A DNA stretch of 57,412 nt from an uncultured Alphaproteobacteria bacterium (GCA_944393745.1 CALYBD010000060.1:1-57412), one strand, 5' to 3'; shown: positions 33,266-41,104, counted from the stretch's first letter. Numbers and translations: made by a program. The notes: generated from the letters alone by a model not told the origin.

Positions 33266-34011
33266 AGCGGCGTCCCTCCCGCATAAGAGCCACTTTTAAC
33301 GCCGAACGAAACAACCGTTCCGGCAGAAATGGCGTTTTGTCTGTCGCGCTCCCAAGTGCGAACCGCCGCTTTCCAGTCTTTCATTTTGTTGCTTCCGATC
33401 ATCCAACCTTTTGCGGTGTAGAAGTCAACGAACCGGTCAGCGTCCACCGAGTAAGCTTTCTCGGCAATGTAAGCCCTCACTTCCTCAACAGCCGGAGGAA
33501 TGAAGTTTTTCGCTTTGGGGGAACAAACATTTATGTTTGAGGGGGTATATATATTTTTATTATTTTCTTCTTTTGGGGGTGCAGGGGGCGTTTTTTCTTT
33601 GTTTCTTTTTTCAAAATCGTTCGCATCGTTTCGCATTTCATTTTTTGCGTTCGCATTTTCTTGAATACAATCGCATTCGGTTTTATGCGTTTCTATGCGT
33701 TTGCATACGTTCGCATTTTCTTCTATGCGTTCGCATTGTGTCGCATCGTTTCGCATTTCATTTTTTGCGTTCGCATTTTCCCAACGTGCAGAAGCGGAGA
33801 AACGCGCTTTTTCGCTTCGGCCGGCAAACGCCGCATACTCTTTTTCTAACTGCGATTTGAAAAACTCCCACATCGCAACGCCATTAACTTCGTAATCGGG
33901 AAAACCGGCAATACCTTTTAAGACTTCCGCCGCCTGTTCCGCCGGTAGTGTCATAAATAGAGGTAGCCAATCCCTGTAAATGTGTGGTGCAAATTGTTTA
34001 GCCATGTTCAA
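33262..34011 (-). CDS. Phage replication initiator with internal origin iterons
   Basis: A 249-residue protein. The N-terminal domain (HIYRDWLPLFMTLPAEQAAE, then LKGIAGFPDYEV) resembles DUF6291-type phage replication proteins. The middle is a low-complexity Asn/Glu/Lys stretch with a repeated ENANAKNEMRNDA unit. The C-terminal domain has the phage initiator pattern WMIGSNKMKDWKAAVRTWER. The low-complexity codons sit in a phased TCGCAT array (33621-33776), recalling the lambda O gene, which holds the origin. It overlaps the loader gene by 4 bp. An alternative start at the third codon Met is possible. Confidence 0.75.
   Translation of the reverse strand: MNMAKQFAPHIYRDWLPLFMTLPAEQAAEVLKGIAGFPDYEVNGVAMWEFFKSQLEKEYAAFAGRSEKARFSASARWENANAKNEMRNDATQCERIEENANVCKRIETHKTECDCIQENANAKNEMRNDANDFEKRNKEKTPPAPPKEENNKNIYTPSNINVCSPKAKNFIPPAVEEVRAYIAEKAYSVDADRFVDFYTAKGWMIGSNKMKDWKAAVRTWERDRQNAISAGTVVSFGVKSGSYAGGTPL
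33621..33776. repeat. TCGCAT iteron array on a 10-bp grid (candidate phage origin)
   Basis: TCGCAT starts at 33621, 33631, 33651, 33671, 33711, 33731, 33741, 33751 and 33771, with TTGCAT at 33701. Every start is an exact multiple of 10 bp from the others. GCGT blocks fall on the same grid. A 40-bp unit (33621-33660) recurs exactly at 33741-33780. As 10 bp is not a codon multiple, the phasing reflects DNA function, most likely initiator binding. Confidence 0.8.
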
Positions 34012-34376
34012 ACCCTTTGTTTCGTGATGAAGTCAACGCAATCTTGAACGGAACGCCATACAAGATAAGTCTGTCCGGCGGCTTCAAGTTGCCGTTGAAA
34101 TTCCTTTTGTTCTGGTGATTGTCTTCCTGTCGCCGTTTTCATTTCGGCAAAAAAAACGCGGTTCCGGTAAACAAAGATAAAATCCGGCTGTCCTTTGGTG
34201 TAGCCCATATCTTTATGGTGATTGATGAACATATAACGCCGCCTGTCCGCGTCCGTGAAAAACTTCAATCCGTCCATAACGTCAGAGCCGATTATCAAAC
34301 AACCGGCAAGCCGCAAAAGGCGAATAATCGCCTTTTGCGTGTCATGCTCCGAAATTTTTACCGGTAACCGCTTCAT
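34008..34376 (-). CDS. VRR-NUC nuclease
   Basis: A 122-residue nuclease of the VRR-NUC subgroup of PD-(D/E)XK enzymes. The core shows GQPDFIFVYRNRVFFAEMK (catalytic D, then E-x-K), followed by SPEQKEFQRQLEAAGQTYLV, a conserved tail of this family. It likely cuts branched DNA during phage replication or recombination. It overlaps both neighbours by 1-4 bp within the leftward early operon. Confidence 0.88.
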   Translation of the reverse strand: MKRLPVKISEHDTQKAIIRLLRLAGCLIIGSDVMDGLKFFTDADRRRYMFINHHKDMGYTKGQPDFIFVYRNRVFFAEMKTATGRQSPEQKEFQRQLEAAGQTYLVWRSVQDCVDFITKQRV

Positions 34377-35260
34377 TAAGGTAAGTCGGCCTGATTACCC
34401 AAAAACACCGGCAACCCGGTTTCTTTCTTGATCTCGTCGATCATGCCTTTAATGGCGGCTTCTTCGCTTTCTTCCAAGCGGTGAAGTTCGTATTGCCAAG
34501 AAACAATGCCGTCACGGACGCGGAACCGGATTTGAGCCGGCAACGAATAATAAGATTTTCCGTTCTTATACATCGGGATCGCGATCATAAACAACGAGGG
34601 AACATCAACGCCCTTGTCGGTGTCTTCAAACTTGATCGCGCGCGCTCCGGTCTGCCTGTTATACATAACGGCGGCTTTTTGGTCGCGCGTAATGTCAATG
34701 CCGCGGCCAAGCTCCAACATCTGCGTTGGCGTTGCGAACCGGCCGCCCAACAATGCGCGCAAACGCTTTGTTTCTTCCGGCAAGTGTTCTTCGTCGGCTT
34801 CGATAAAGTCCAAACAACGCTTTTCCAGAAACGCGGCAAAGGCTTCCTGACTTAACCATTCTTCGTTGTAATGCGTCCAGAATTTCAGCTCGTCGCTGAC
34901 TTTTGCCACATAGTTTGCGCCGTGTTTACGCCACCGCGCTTTTTTATCTGCGCCGCCCTTGTCAAAATCGAACACGGCAACAAACCTGTTGTCCGTTTCG
35001 TCAAAGAAAATCGCGCTGTCTTCGTCTTTGAACCGGTTGACGTAATCGCAAAAACTCTCCTGTGAATGCATGGGCGCATATCCCTCAAGGCTTTTCGGAG
35101 CTTTTTGCAGACGTTCGGTGATCTCGGAAACGTCAATTTTTTCCAGTCCCGACGGATAGAAAATCATTGTCCGGCCGTCCACTTCAACCGTCTTCGGTTC
35201 GTTCAATTCCTTGAGAATTTCGTTTAAGGCTTCAATGCCCTGTTTGTTTTCTTCTTCCAT
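34376..35260 (-). CDS. DUF2303 family protein
   Basis: A 294-residue protein with the layout of the phage DUF2303 family: RTMIFYPSGLEKIDVSE, a domain with FCDYVNRFKDEDSAIFFDE and VAVFDFDKGGADKKARWRKH, and a C-terminal part with SYYSLPAQIRFRVRDGIVSW. The function is unknown; members commonly accompany RecT/RecE and replication genes. It is cotranscribed with the 115-residue protein just upstream. Confidence 0.8.
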   Translation of the reverse strand: MEEENKQGIEALNEILKELNEPKTVEVDGRTMIFYPSGLEKIDVSEITERLQKAPKSLEGYAPMHSQESFCDYVNRFKDEDSAIFFDETDNRFVAVFDFDKGGADKKARWRKHGANYVAKVSDELKFWTHYNEEWLSQEAFAAFLEKRCLDFIEADEEHLPEETKRLRALLGGRFATPTQMLELGRGIDITRDQKAAVMYNRQTGARAIKFEDTDKGVDVPSLFMIAIPMYKNGKSYYSLPAQIRFRVRDGIVSWQYELHRLEESEEAAIKGMIDEIKKETGLPVFLGNQADLP

Positions 35261-35275
35261 GATGCTTTTCCTTTA

Positions 35276-35623
35276 TTAAGCGTTGTTGACGATGCGCGGC
35301 ATTTCTTGAACAACCGCGATGGGTAATTTCAACTGATTGGGATTTTCCGTAATCAGATTGCCGTCGTCAGTCTTGTAGTAGATCGACTTGCGACGCGGCA
35401 TGACCGGCAAGGCCGTTTTCGTTTTCGACAAGACGTAGAAAACGCCCTGTTCGTTCACAATGTCCAACGTGATGGACAACGTGCCTTTTGCCGTTTTCGT
35501 CGTTCCGTCTTCAACCATTTTGCCGACGGCCTTAACGATTTTGGAAAGCTCGTCCGTCAGATCGACTTCAAGCTGTCCGTCTTCCAGATTTTTAAGCAAA
35601 TCTGTAATTCCTTTGACTTCCAT
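35276..35623 (-). CDS. Unknown early protein next to DUF2303
   Basis: A 115-residue protein with an acidic N-terminal half (LLKNLEDGQLEVDLTDELSK), a beta-rich middle (KGTLSITLDIVNEQGVFYVL) and a conserved-looking KTALPVMPRRKSIYYKTDDG. It lies 15 bp before the DUF2303 gene, and the two are often paired in phage early regions. No enzymatic motifs are seen. Confidence 0.65.
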   Translation of the reverse strand: MEVKGITDLLKNLEDGQLEVDLTDELSKIVKAVGKMVEDGTTKTAKGTLSITLDIVNEQGVFYVLSKTKTALPVMPRRKSIYYKTDDGNLITENPNQLKLPIAVVQEMPRIVNNA

Positions 35624-35639
35624 TTTTATGCTCCTCTGT

Positions 35640-35828
35640 TTAGTCGTCCAGTTTATCGGCGGCCTTTTTCACCGTTTCGCCGATACCTTTAACCGCGCTT
35701 GACGTTCCCAACGTGAAAATGCTCAACATCGCGTCGCTCTCATCATCTCTCGTCAAATCTTTTCTCACCGCTTCCGCAACCCGAATGGGCGCGGAAACAA
35801 TTTCCGTTAATGCGTTAAAAAGCCCCAT
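35640..35828 (-). CDS. Small early protein of unknown function
   Basis: A 62-residue protein starting MGLFNALTEIVSAPIRVAEA, with a Gly/Thr-rich later part (LGTSSAVKGIGETVKKAADK). The start is placed at the ATG at 35828, 4 bp after the Cro-like stop with AGAGG upstream; the frame extends upstream but would overlap the Cro gene. The amphipathic helices might bind membrane. Function unknown. Confidence 0.6.
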   Translation of the reverse strand: MGLFNALTEIVSAPIRVAEAVRKDLTRDDESDAMLSIFTLGTSSAVKGIGETVKKAADKLDD

Positions 35829-35832
35829 TGCT

Positions 35833-36033
35833 TTACCTCTCTTTCGGTTCTTCGTAAAAATCAGAGGGACGGACTTTCCCGCCACTCCAAGTGCAAATTT
35901 TCAATAGCGTTTCACGGCGGGGGATACTCATTCCGTTACAATATCGACGGATCAATTCGTAGGATAAACCCAACGCTTTTGCCGCCGCCGCCATGCTGAT
36001 CTTGTGTTTCTCAAGATAGTCTTTCAGTCCCAT
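35833..36033 (-). CDS. Cro-like helix-turn-helix repressor
   Basis: A 66-residue DNA-binding protein with a Cro/YdaS-like helix-turn-helix (MAAAAKALGLSYELIRRYCN then IPRRETLLKIC). It is transcribed divergently from the CI-like repressor, the classic lambda switch. I chose the ATG at 36033 because GGAGA lies at good spacing. It is the first gene of the leftward early operon. Confidence 0.8.
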   Translation of the reverse strand: MGLKDYLEKHKISMAAAAKALGLSYELIRRYCNGMSIPRRETLLKICTWSGGKVRPSDFYEEPKER

Positions 36034-36055
36034 GTCAATCTCCTTTCTCCGAATA

Positions 36056-36123
36056 AAATAACAACTTTTTTTTGTTTTCGTCAACAATTTTTTTATGTTT
36101 TTAAACTACAAAATAAATTTGTA
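36056..36123. promoter_or_regulatory. Divergent switch region: cro promoter and repressor operators
   Basis: On the minus strand TTGACG (36084-36079) and TTATTT (36061-36056) with a 17-bp spacer form a promoter for cro. AACAACTTTTTTTTGTT at 36060-36076 recurs exactly at 37287-37303. TACAAAATAAATTTGTA at 36107-36123 is a dyad that has a close relative in the rightward promoter. The cI ribosome site AAAGGAG is at 36131-36137. These repeats are likely operators for CI and Cro. Confidence 0.65.
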
Positions 36124-36146
36124 TATTCGGAAAGGAGTGCAAAAAC

Positions 36147-36782
36147 ATGAGTATCATTAAAGAAAAACGCGAAGAACAGCGCATTAGCCAGAACGAACTC
36201 GGCAAGCGCGTTGGCCTGTCGCAACAGCAAATCAACAAGATCGAAAGAGATGACAACATACCGTTGAAGCATATCCCCGCGTTTGCGCGGGCTTTGAAAA
36301 TACCAGTTACGGATTTGCTACCGGAAAGCTTTCGGATCATTAAGTTTTCGCAAGCACCGTCCCCGGACACCGTTTCGATTGCCGTCCTCGATGCTCGCGC
36401 TTGTTGCGGGAACGGTATCGAAAACGCCGACGATAAGGTTGTCGGGTATTGGCACATACCGGAAATAGAATATAAGGAAATTACGCACGCGAACCCTGAC
36501 AATATAAAGATGTTGCGCGTTTTTGGCGATAGCATGGAGCCGACTTTAAAAGACGGGGATTGGGTTCTCGTCGATATATCCCGCAACTTCCTTGATAGCG
36601 ACGGGCTCTATCTTATAAAGAAAACGACCGCTCTTGCTGTGAAGCGGCTTCAAACAACGGTTTCCGGCGATATTCTGATAAAATCGGACAACACCAAATA
36701 TGACACCGAACGGGAGCCGCTTTCTGTGATCGTTATCGTCGGGAAAGTCGTTTATACATTAAAAGCTGAAAAGGTGGGCTGA
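36147..36782 (+). CDS. CI/LexA-type phage repressor with S24 peptidase domain
   Basis: A 211-residue repressor. The N-terminal XRE helix-turn-helix covers residues 13-40 (ISQNELGKRVGLSQQQINKI). The C-terminal S24 peptidase has Ser129 in GDSMEPTLKDGDWVL and Lys166 in TALAVKRLQ, the catalytic dyad for RecA-stimulated self-cleavage. The likely cleavage region is near DARACCGNG (residues 82-90). It maintains lysogeny and would be inactivated by SOS. A strong AAAGGAG lies upstream. A membrane-protein gene follows with a 1-bp gap, so both are probably expressed in the lysogen. Confidence 0.92.
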   Translation: MSIIKEKREEQRISQNELGKRVGLSQQQINKIERDDNIPLKHIPAFARALKIPVTDLLPESFRIIKFSQAPSPDTVSIAVLDARACCGNGIENADDKVVGYWHIPEIEYKEITHANPDNIKMLRVFGDSMEPTLKDGDWVLVDISRNFLDSDGLYLIKKTTALAVKRLQTTVSGDILIKSDNTKYDTEREPLSVIVIVGKVVYTLKAEKVG

Positions 36783-36783
36783 A

Positions 36784-37215
36784 ATGAAAAACGAATTAAA
36801 GAGCGTTTTCCGTTGGATCGCATTTGTTCCCGCCTCCCTGTTGGCGGCCAGAATTGTCGAAAGAATATATTTCACTTTCATTCGGAGCGTTTTTTATGCT
36901 GAATGGCTCTTTTCAAGCGTTTACCTTTTGATCGCGCCGGTGGGGACGGCGTTAATTTTTTCCGTCTGCTCAACAGCGATCATTCCGATGAAAGAGAAAG
37001 AAAAAGCGGTTTTAATCCCGCTTTATATAGTATTCTTTGCTTATTTCATATATGACGCGGCGCAAATATATGAATACTTTTTTGGAAAGCTACGGTATAA
37101 AATAGACGTGATTACAGCGATATTGTCTTTTACCGGCTCTTTAATACCCCTTTTTATATCGTATGTTTTCCTTTTTACCAAAAAAGGCCGCGTTGAATTA
37201 AAAAATATTGTCTGA
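36784..37215 (+). CDS. Four-helix membrane protein cotranscribed with the repressor
   Basis: A 143-residue protein with about four transmembrane segments: residues 10-25, 40-62 (LFSSVYLLIAPVGTALIF), 75-92 (VLIPLYIVFFAYFIYDAA) and 108-132 (FTGSLIPLFISYVFLF). It starts one base after the repressor stop and ends at an intrinsic terminator, so it should be made in the lysogen. Genes so placed often give superinfection exclusion or other lysogenic traits; this is inference, as no family is recognised. Confidence 0.65.
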   Translation: MKNELKSVFRWIAFVPASLLAARIVERIYFTFIRSVFYAEWLFSSVYLLIAPVGTALIFSVCSTAIIPMKEKEKAVLIPLYIVFFAYFIYDAAQIYEYFFGKLRYKIDVITAILSFTGSLIPLFISYVFLFTKKGRVELKNIV

Positions 37216-37243
37216 TTGACGGCCTTATAACTTCCATATAACT

Positions 37244-37271
37244 CCCGCGAAAACCCTCGCGGGATTTTTTT
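37244..37271 (+). terminator. Intrinsic terminator of the repressor operon
   Basis: CCCGCGA (37244-37250) pairs perfectly with TCGCGGG (37257-37263), followed by A and seven T. It ends the two-gene immunity transcript and insulates the rightward promoter that begins 30 bp downstream. Confidence 0.88.
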
Positions 37272-37288
37272 GCCTTTCTGAAATTTAA

Positions 37289-37330
37289 CAACTTTTTTTT
37301 GTTGACATATACAATTTTATTTTGTAATTT
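37289..37330 (+). promoter_or_regulatory. Rightward early promoter with repressor operators
   Basis: A perfect -35 TTGACA (37302-37307) and TAATTT (37325-37330) are separated by 17 bp. The dyad TACAATTTTATTTTGTA (37310-37326) fills the spacer, and CAAC-T8-GTTG (37289-37304) overlaps the -35. Both repeats recur in the cro/cI switch region. Repressor binding here would silence the recombination operon. Confidence 0.75.
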
Positions 37331-37372
37331 TAACTACGAAAACGAGTTAAACCACAATCGAAAGGTAACACC

Positions 37373-37528
37373 ATGAAAAAGAACACACGAATTTATGTCG
37401 TCGCCCCGAACGGAAAGAAATGCTCTGTCATACCGGCCGGAAACGGAATGGTTCAGACGTGGAGCGGCAAACGGAAACAATGGGAAAGCTTCCCGATCCG
37501 TTACTGCAAAATTTTGAAAGCGGCGTAA
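37373..37528 (+). CDS. 51-residue basic early protein
   Basis: A small basic protein starting MKKNTRIYVVAPNGKKCSVI and ending PIRYCKILKAA. It is the first gene of the rightward early operon, with AAAGG upstream of the ATG. No family recognised. The compact, beta-rich and basic nature could suit nucleic-acid binding or interaction with a host factor. Confidence 0.65.
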   Translation: MKKNTRIYVVAPNGKKCSVIPAGNGMVQTWSGKRKQWESFPIRYCKILKAA

Positions 37529-37541
37529 AAGGAGGAACACC

Positions 37542-38450
37542 ATGAACGATTTGATTGTCATTGAAGATAAGACCGTCTTCCAAATGGACGCGGATTTTTC
37601 CAAAGCGGAAGAATGGGCGCGCGGCCTCTGCGCCAAATATCAAGGTTTGGTTATCAGCGAAAACGACGTTGTTTCCATTAAAAAGGAAATGGCCGAACTG
37701 AACAAATACGCAAAAGATATTGATGAAAGCCGCAAAGCGATTGAAAAGAAATATAAGGAACTGATCGCGCCTTATGTGGACAAGATTAAAAGCGTAAAAC
37801 AGATTTTCGACGATACTTATAAAGCGTTGGGCGATCAGGTGAAAGCGTTTGAAGCGGCGGAACTGGATAAACGCCGCGCCGAATTGAACGGCCTGATTGA
37901 TAAAGTCATTTCCGAAAACGGAATGGAGGACTACCGCGCCGACTTCGCCATTCGCGAAAAGTGGCTGAAAAAATCGACTTCCGAAAAAAGCATCGTTTCC
38001 GATCTCGGAGAAATCGTTGAACGCGTCAAAGAACGCATCGCCGGAGAAGCCGAACGCCAACGTCTGAAACAGGAACGCATTGAAGCGATCACACAGGAAG
38101 CCGAACGCTTGCGGCAGGAATACCCCAACGGAATGAATGACTTTATTTTGTCGAACGCCTTAACGTCCGATAAGCCGTTGAAAGAAGTCTTCGCCCGTAT
38201 GCGCCAAATTGCGACTGATACGGAAGAGGGCATTAAAAGAGGTTTACTCGTCAAAACGCAAAAACCGGAACAGCCCGCCGCCGCGCCCGTCGTTCCCGAA
38301 CCCGCGCCCGAAAAGAAGCCGGAAGCGGACACAACGCAATATCTCTTTAAGATCAAGACGCTTGTTGTCGGCAGGGAAAACGCCTTGCGCGTCAAAGAAC
38401 TGTTTACGCAAATCAAAGCGATTGCGGCGACTTTTGAAAACATCGACTAA
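37542..38450 (+). CDS. DUF1351 family recombination-associated protein
   Basis: A 302-residue, mostly coiled-coil protein of the DUF1351 type: FSKAEEWARGLCAKYQGLVI, then KKEMAELNKYAKDIDESRKA and a long Lys/Glu helix, with a Pro/Ala-rich linker (residues 245-270) and a small C-terminal domain (KIKTLVVGRENALRVKELFT). Members usually sit upstream of an exonuclease and RecT, as here. The role is unknown but probably supports recombination. Confidence 0.85.
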   Translation: MNDLIVIEDKTVFQMDADFSKAEEWARGLCAKYQGLVISENDVVSIKKEMAELNKYAKDIDESRKAIEKKYKELIAPYVDKIKSVKQIFDDTYKALGDQVKAFEAAELDKRRAELNGLIDKVISENGMEDYRADFAIREKWLKKSTSEKSIVSDLGEIVERVKERIAGEAERQRLKQERIEAITQEAERLRQEYPNGMNDFILSNALTSDKPLKEVFARMRQIATDTEEGIKRGLLVKTQKPEQPAAAPVVPEPAPEKKPEADTTQYLFKIKTLVVGRENALRVKELFTQIKAIAATFENID

Positions 38451-38465
38451 GAGGAAACACTCATC

Positions 38466-39311
38466 ATGGATATTCGTTTATTGAACAACGACGACGCGTA
38501 TTTTGCTTATAAGGCTCTGTCCGCGTCACAGATTAAAGCATACGATCACAGCGCGTATGCGTTTTGGAAAGGCTCTTGTTTCAATCCCGATAAAGCGGAA
38601 GACAAAGAAACCGACGCGCTGATCTTCGGCAAGCTGACACATTGCCTCTTGCTCGAACCGGAAGAAGTGGAAAACCGCTTTGTCGTTCAGGACTTCGGCA
38701 AAACCCGCCGCAACAAGGATTATGAAAAGGTAAAGGCTCTTTTCCCGAATAAAATCATCGTTTCGCCGGCGGAAATGGACAGGGCGCAAAAGATGATCGC
38801 AAAAATCCACGAACACAAATTAGCCAACCTGATTTTTGACGGCGGAAAATGCGAAGTTCCGTTCGTTTGGACGGACGAGGAAACCGGCCTTGACTGCAAA
38901 ATGAAAGCCGACGCGATCAAGAAGATTGCCGGAGGCCGCGTTCTGATCGTCGATTATAAAACGTCTTCGGACATTTCTTCCGTTTTGCGTTGGCCGGAAA
39001 AGCTCGGCTATCCGTTGCAAGAAGCCTTTTACCGCATGGGCGTTGCAAAGAAGCTGAATATGCCGCTTGAACAGATTGATTTTGTCTTTGTTCTTCAATC
39101 GAACATCGACGGAGAAGAAGACGTTATTTGCGTCGCCGGTTGCGATTACGACACGCAAACGACAGCGGCGGACATCGTGCGCCACCACATCAACGCCATT
39201 TCCACCAGACTGACGGCTTGGAACGAAACGCACGACGCGGAAATCTTTGCGGCCTATCCCGCCAAAGAAACAATGAGATATTCAAACTGGTATTTGCAGA
39301 GAGGAGAATAA
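38466..39311 (+). CDS. RecE-like PD-(D/E)XK exonuclease
   Basis: A 281-residue nuclease of the phage PDDEXK family (DUF3799-like). Blocks are LSASQIKAYDHSAYAFWKG, FGKLTHCLLLEPEEVENRF, the metal-binding CKMKADAI and VLIVDYKTSSD (D and E/D-x-K), and the helix LQEAFYRMG. It would resect dsDNA ends to give 3' tails for the RecT annealase encoded 4 bp downstream. Confidence 0.87.
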   Translation: MDIRLLNNDDAYFAYKALSASQIKAYDHSAYAFWKGSCFNPDKAEDKETDALIFGKLTHCLLLEPEEVENRFVVQDFGKTRRNKDYEKVKALFPNKIIVSPAEMDRAQKMIAKIHEHKLANLIFDGGKCEVPFVWTDEETGLDCKMKADAIKKIAGGRVLIVDYKTSSDISSVLRWPEKLGYPLQEAFYRMGVAKKLNMPLEQIDFVFVLQSNIDGEEDVICVAGCDYDTQTTAADIVRHHINAISTRLTAWNETHDAEIFAAYPAKETMRYSNWYLQRGE

Positions 39312-39315
39312 AACC

Positions 39316-40191
39316 ATGTCACAGGAAGTTGTTGCCAAAAAGACGGATCCCGTCGCCGAATTTATCAATTCGCTTTCCGGCGGTTGGGCGAAAGTGTTGC
39401 CGAACGTCTGCACACCGGAACGCTTTGCCCGCGTTGCCGTAACGTGCATGAAGAAAGACAGCAAGCTTGTTGAAGCTATGCAGACGCGCGAGGGCAAATT
39501 GTCTTTGGCAGAAGCGTTCATGCGTTGCGCCGAACTCGGTATCGAACCGGACGGCCGCCGCGCTTACCTGATCCCGTATAAAAACAACATCACGTTGATT
39601 TTCGATTATAAAGGGATCGTCGAATTGGCTATGCGCTCCGGCTTGATCTCGTCCATTCACGCGGATAAAGTCTGCGAAAATGACGATTTTGAATATAACA
39701 TCGGCGAAATCATCAAGCACAAGATCAACTTCAAAAAAGAGCGCGGCGACGCTTACGCCTATTATACGGTCGTCACGTTCAAAGACGGGACGAAGAAAAC
39801 CGAAGTCATGTCAAAGTTTGAGGTTGAAGCAATCAAGGAACGTTCAAGCGCATGGGGAGCTTATAAAAAATACGGAAAGCTTTGCCCTTGGAATACCGAC
39901 TACGACGAAATGGCGAAAAAGACCGTCTTCAAACGCGCGTCCAAATGGTTGCCGCTGTCGGCCGAAGCAAAGACCGCGATTGACATTGACAACGACAATG
40001 AAACGGATTTTCCGACTTACAACGTCGTTGATAACAGAACGCCGGAACAAATGTATGCCGCGGTCGAAGATGACGACGGAGTGATTGACGCACAATGCGC
40101 CGTCGTTGAAGAACCGGCTCCCGAACCGGAACCCGTGCCGCTTGCCGCCAACGCGCCGAAAGCACCGGAACCGGAAAGAATGGTTGTCTGA
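39316..40191 (+). CDS. RecT-family single-strand annealing protein
   Basis: A 291-residue annealase. RecT marks are EAFMRCAELGIEPDGRRAYL, YKNNITLIFDYKGIVELAMR, and TVFKRASKWLPLS near residue 215. The C-terminal tail is acidic and Pro/Ala-rich. With the exonuclease upstream and SSB downstream it forms a complete phage recombination module used for replication and repair in a phage without its own polymerase. Confidence 0.93.
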   Translation: MSQEVVAKKTDPVAEFINSLSGGWAKVLPNVCTPERFARVAVTCMKKDSKLVEAMQTREGKLSLAEAFMRCAELGIEPDGRRAYLIPYKNNITLIFDYKGIVELAMRSGLISSIHADKVCENDDFEYNIGEIIKHKINFKKERGDAYAYYTVVTFKDGTKKTEVMSKFEVEAIKERSSAWGAYKKYGKLCPWNTDYDEMAKKTVFKRASKWLPLSAEAKTAIDIDNDNETDFPTYNVVDNRTPEQMYAAVEDDDGVIDAQCAVVEEPAPEPEPVPLAANAPKAPEPERMVV

Positions 40192-40202
40192 TAACAAACA
40201 AT

Positions 40203-40229
40203 GCGGGCGTTTCAAACCGGAACGCCCGC
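40203..40229. other. 9-bp hairpin between recT and the next gene
   Basis: GCGGGCGTT (40203-40211) pairs perfectly with AACGCCCGC (40221-40229). No T-run follows on the plus strand, so it is more likely an mRNA-processing or stability element than a terminator. Confidence 0.5.
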
Positions 40230-40250
40230 CGATAAAGCGGAAACGGAACA

Positions 40251-40412
40251 ATGGAAATCGAACTTTTGAGAGCCCTTAAAGCGGCAATAACGTATCTCAA
40301 AACGGCCTATTACGACGAACAAAGCATTAAGGAATTGCAGGACGTTGTTAAACGGGCGGAAGAAAGAGGGCCGTCCGTCGTCGAAATCGAACACAGGGGA
40401 TATGTCAAATGA
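40251..40412 (+). CDS. 53-residue early protein
   Basis: A small helical protein (MEIELLRALKAAITYLKTAY, later LQDVVKRAEERGPSVVEIEH). It lies within the rightward operon and overlaps the next start by 4 bp (ATGA). No family is recognised. The helix pattern suggests a dimerising adaptor. Confidence 0.6.
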   Translation: MEIELLRALKAAITYLKTAYYDEQSIKELQDVVKRAEERGPSVVEIEHRGYVK

Positions 40413-40621
40413 AAAAAGGAATAAACGCGGCGTTGAAAGCCGTTAATTACGAGTATGTCAAAAAACAGATTGACGATGCTTTTTGTCTGCTTGAACGGCA
40501 CAAAGGAACGCCGGACGCTGTCGCATACGCCCGCAAACTTCGCGGCTTGGCGACGGTTCTTGTGAAGAAAACGGAAATGGAGGTTGGAAACATGAGGGGG
40601 AAGATTAAATGGCGGGCTTAA
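40409..40621 (+). CDS. 70-residue basic helical early protein
   Basis: A Lys/Arg-rich helical protein (MKKGINAALKAVNYEYVKKQ, then AVAYARKLRGLATVLVKKTE). It overlaps both neighbours: the upstream gene by 4 bp and SSB by 13 bp. No known family. Placement before SSB suggests a DNA-metabolism role. Confidence 0.6.
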   Translation: MKKGINAALKAVNYEYVKKQIDDAFCLLERHKGTPDAVAYARKLRGLATVLVKKTEMEVGNMRGKIKWRA

Positions 40622-41088
40622 ACAAAGTGCTGTTGATCGGCAACGTCGGCAAGGATCCCGAAATCCGGCAATCCGCCGACGGCAGAAAGATTGTCAACCT
40701 CTCCCTTGCAACGTCTGAAACGTGGAAAGACAAGACAAGCGGCGAACGGCAGGAGAAAACGGAATGGCATCGCGTCGTCATTTTCAATCAGGGCTTGGCG
40801 GATATTGCCGAACAATACGTTAAAAAAGGCTCTAAATTGTTTCTGTCCGGTTCCTTGCGGACGCGGAAATATACCGACGGGAACGGCCTTGAACGCTATA
40901 CGACGGAGATTGTTCTCGGCGCGTATGACGGGGAAATCTTGCTGTTGGACAGCAAGGATAAGGGAAACTCTTTCCCGCCACCGGCAACCGCTGACGATTA
41001 CGACGACAGAACAACCGGCGGCGCATTTACTCCGGCAGATTATCAACGCGCCAAAAACGGCGACTTAAACGACGAAATCCCGTTTTGA
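40609..41088 (+). CDS. ssb: Single-stranded DNA-binding protein
   Basis: A 159-residue SSB. The OB fold is complete: NKVLLIGNVGKDPEIRQSAD, VNLSLATSETW, TEWHRVVIFNQGLADIAEQY, SKLFLSGSLRTRKY. A Pro/Asp-rich linker leads to the acidic tip LNDEIPF, the standard site for recruiting repair and replication proteins. It coats ssDNA for RecT and replication. GGGGGAAG before the ATG is a strong ribosome site. Confidence 0.96.
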   Translation: MAGLNKVLLIGNVGKDPEIRQSADGRKIVNLSLATSETWKDKTSGERQEKTEWHRVVIFNQGLADIAEQYVKKGSKLFLSGSLRTRKYTDGNGLERYTTEIVLGAYDGEILLLDSKDKGNSFPPPATADDYDDRTTGGAFTPADYQRAKNGDLNDEIPF

Positions 41089-41104
41089 TAGGGGGAATTG
41101 AAAA

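Noticed and set aside
33621..33780. Repeat block as a CRISPR
   Set aside because: Repeats lie in a coding gene on a 10-bp grid with no unique spacers of even length.
40203..40229. Intrinsic terminator after recT
   Set aside because: The stem is perfect but lacks a T-run, and coding continues in the same operon.
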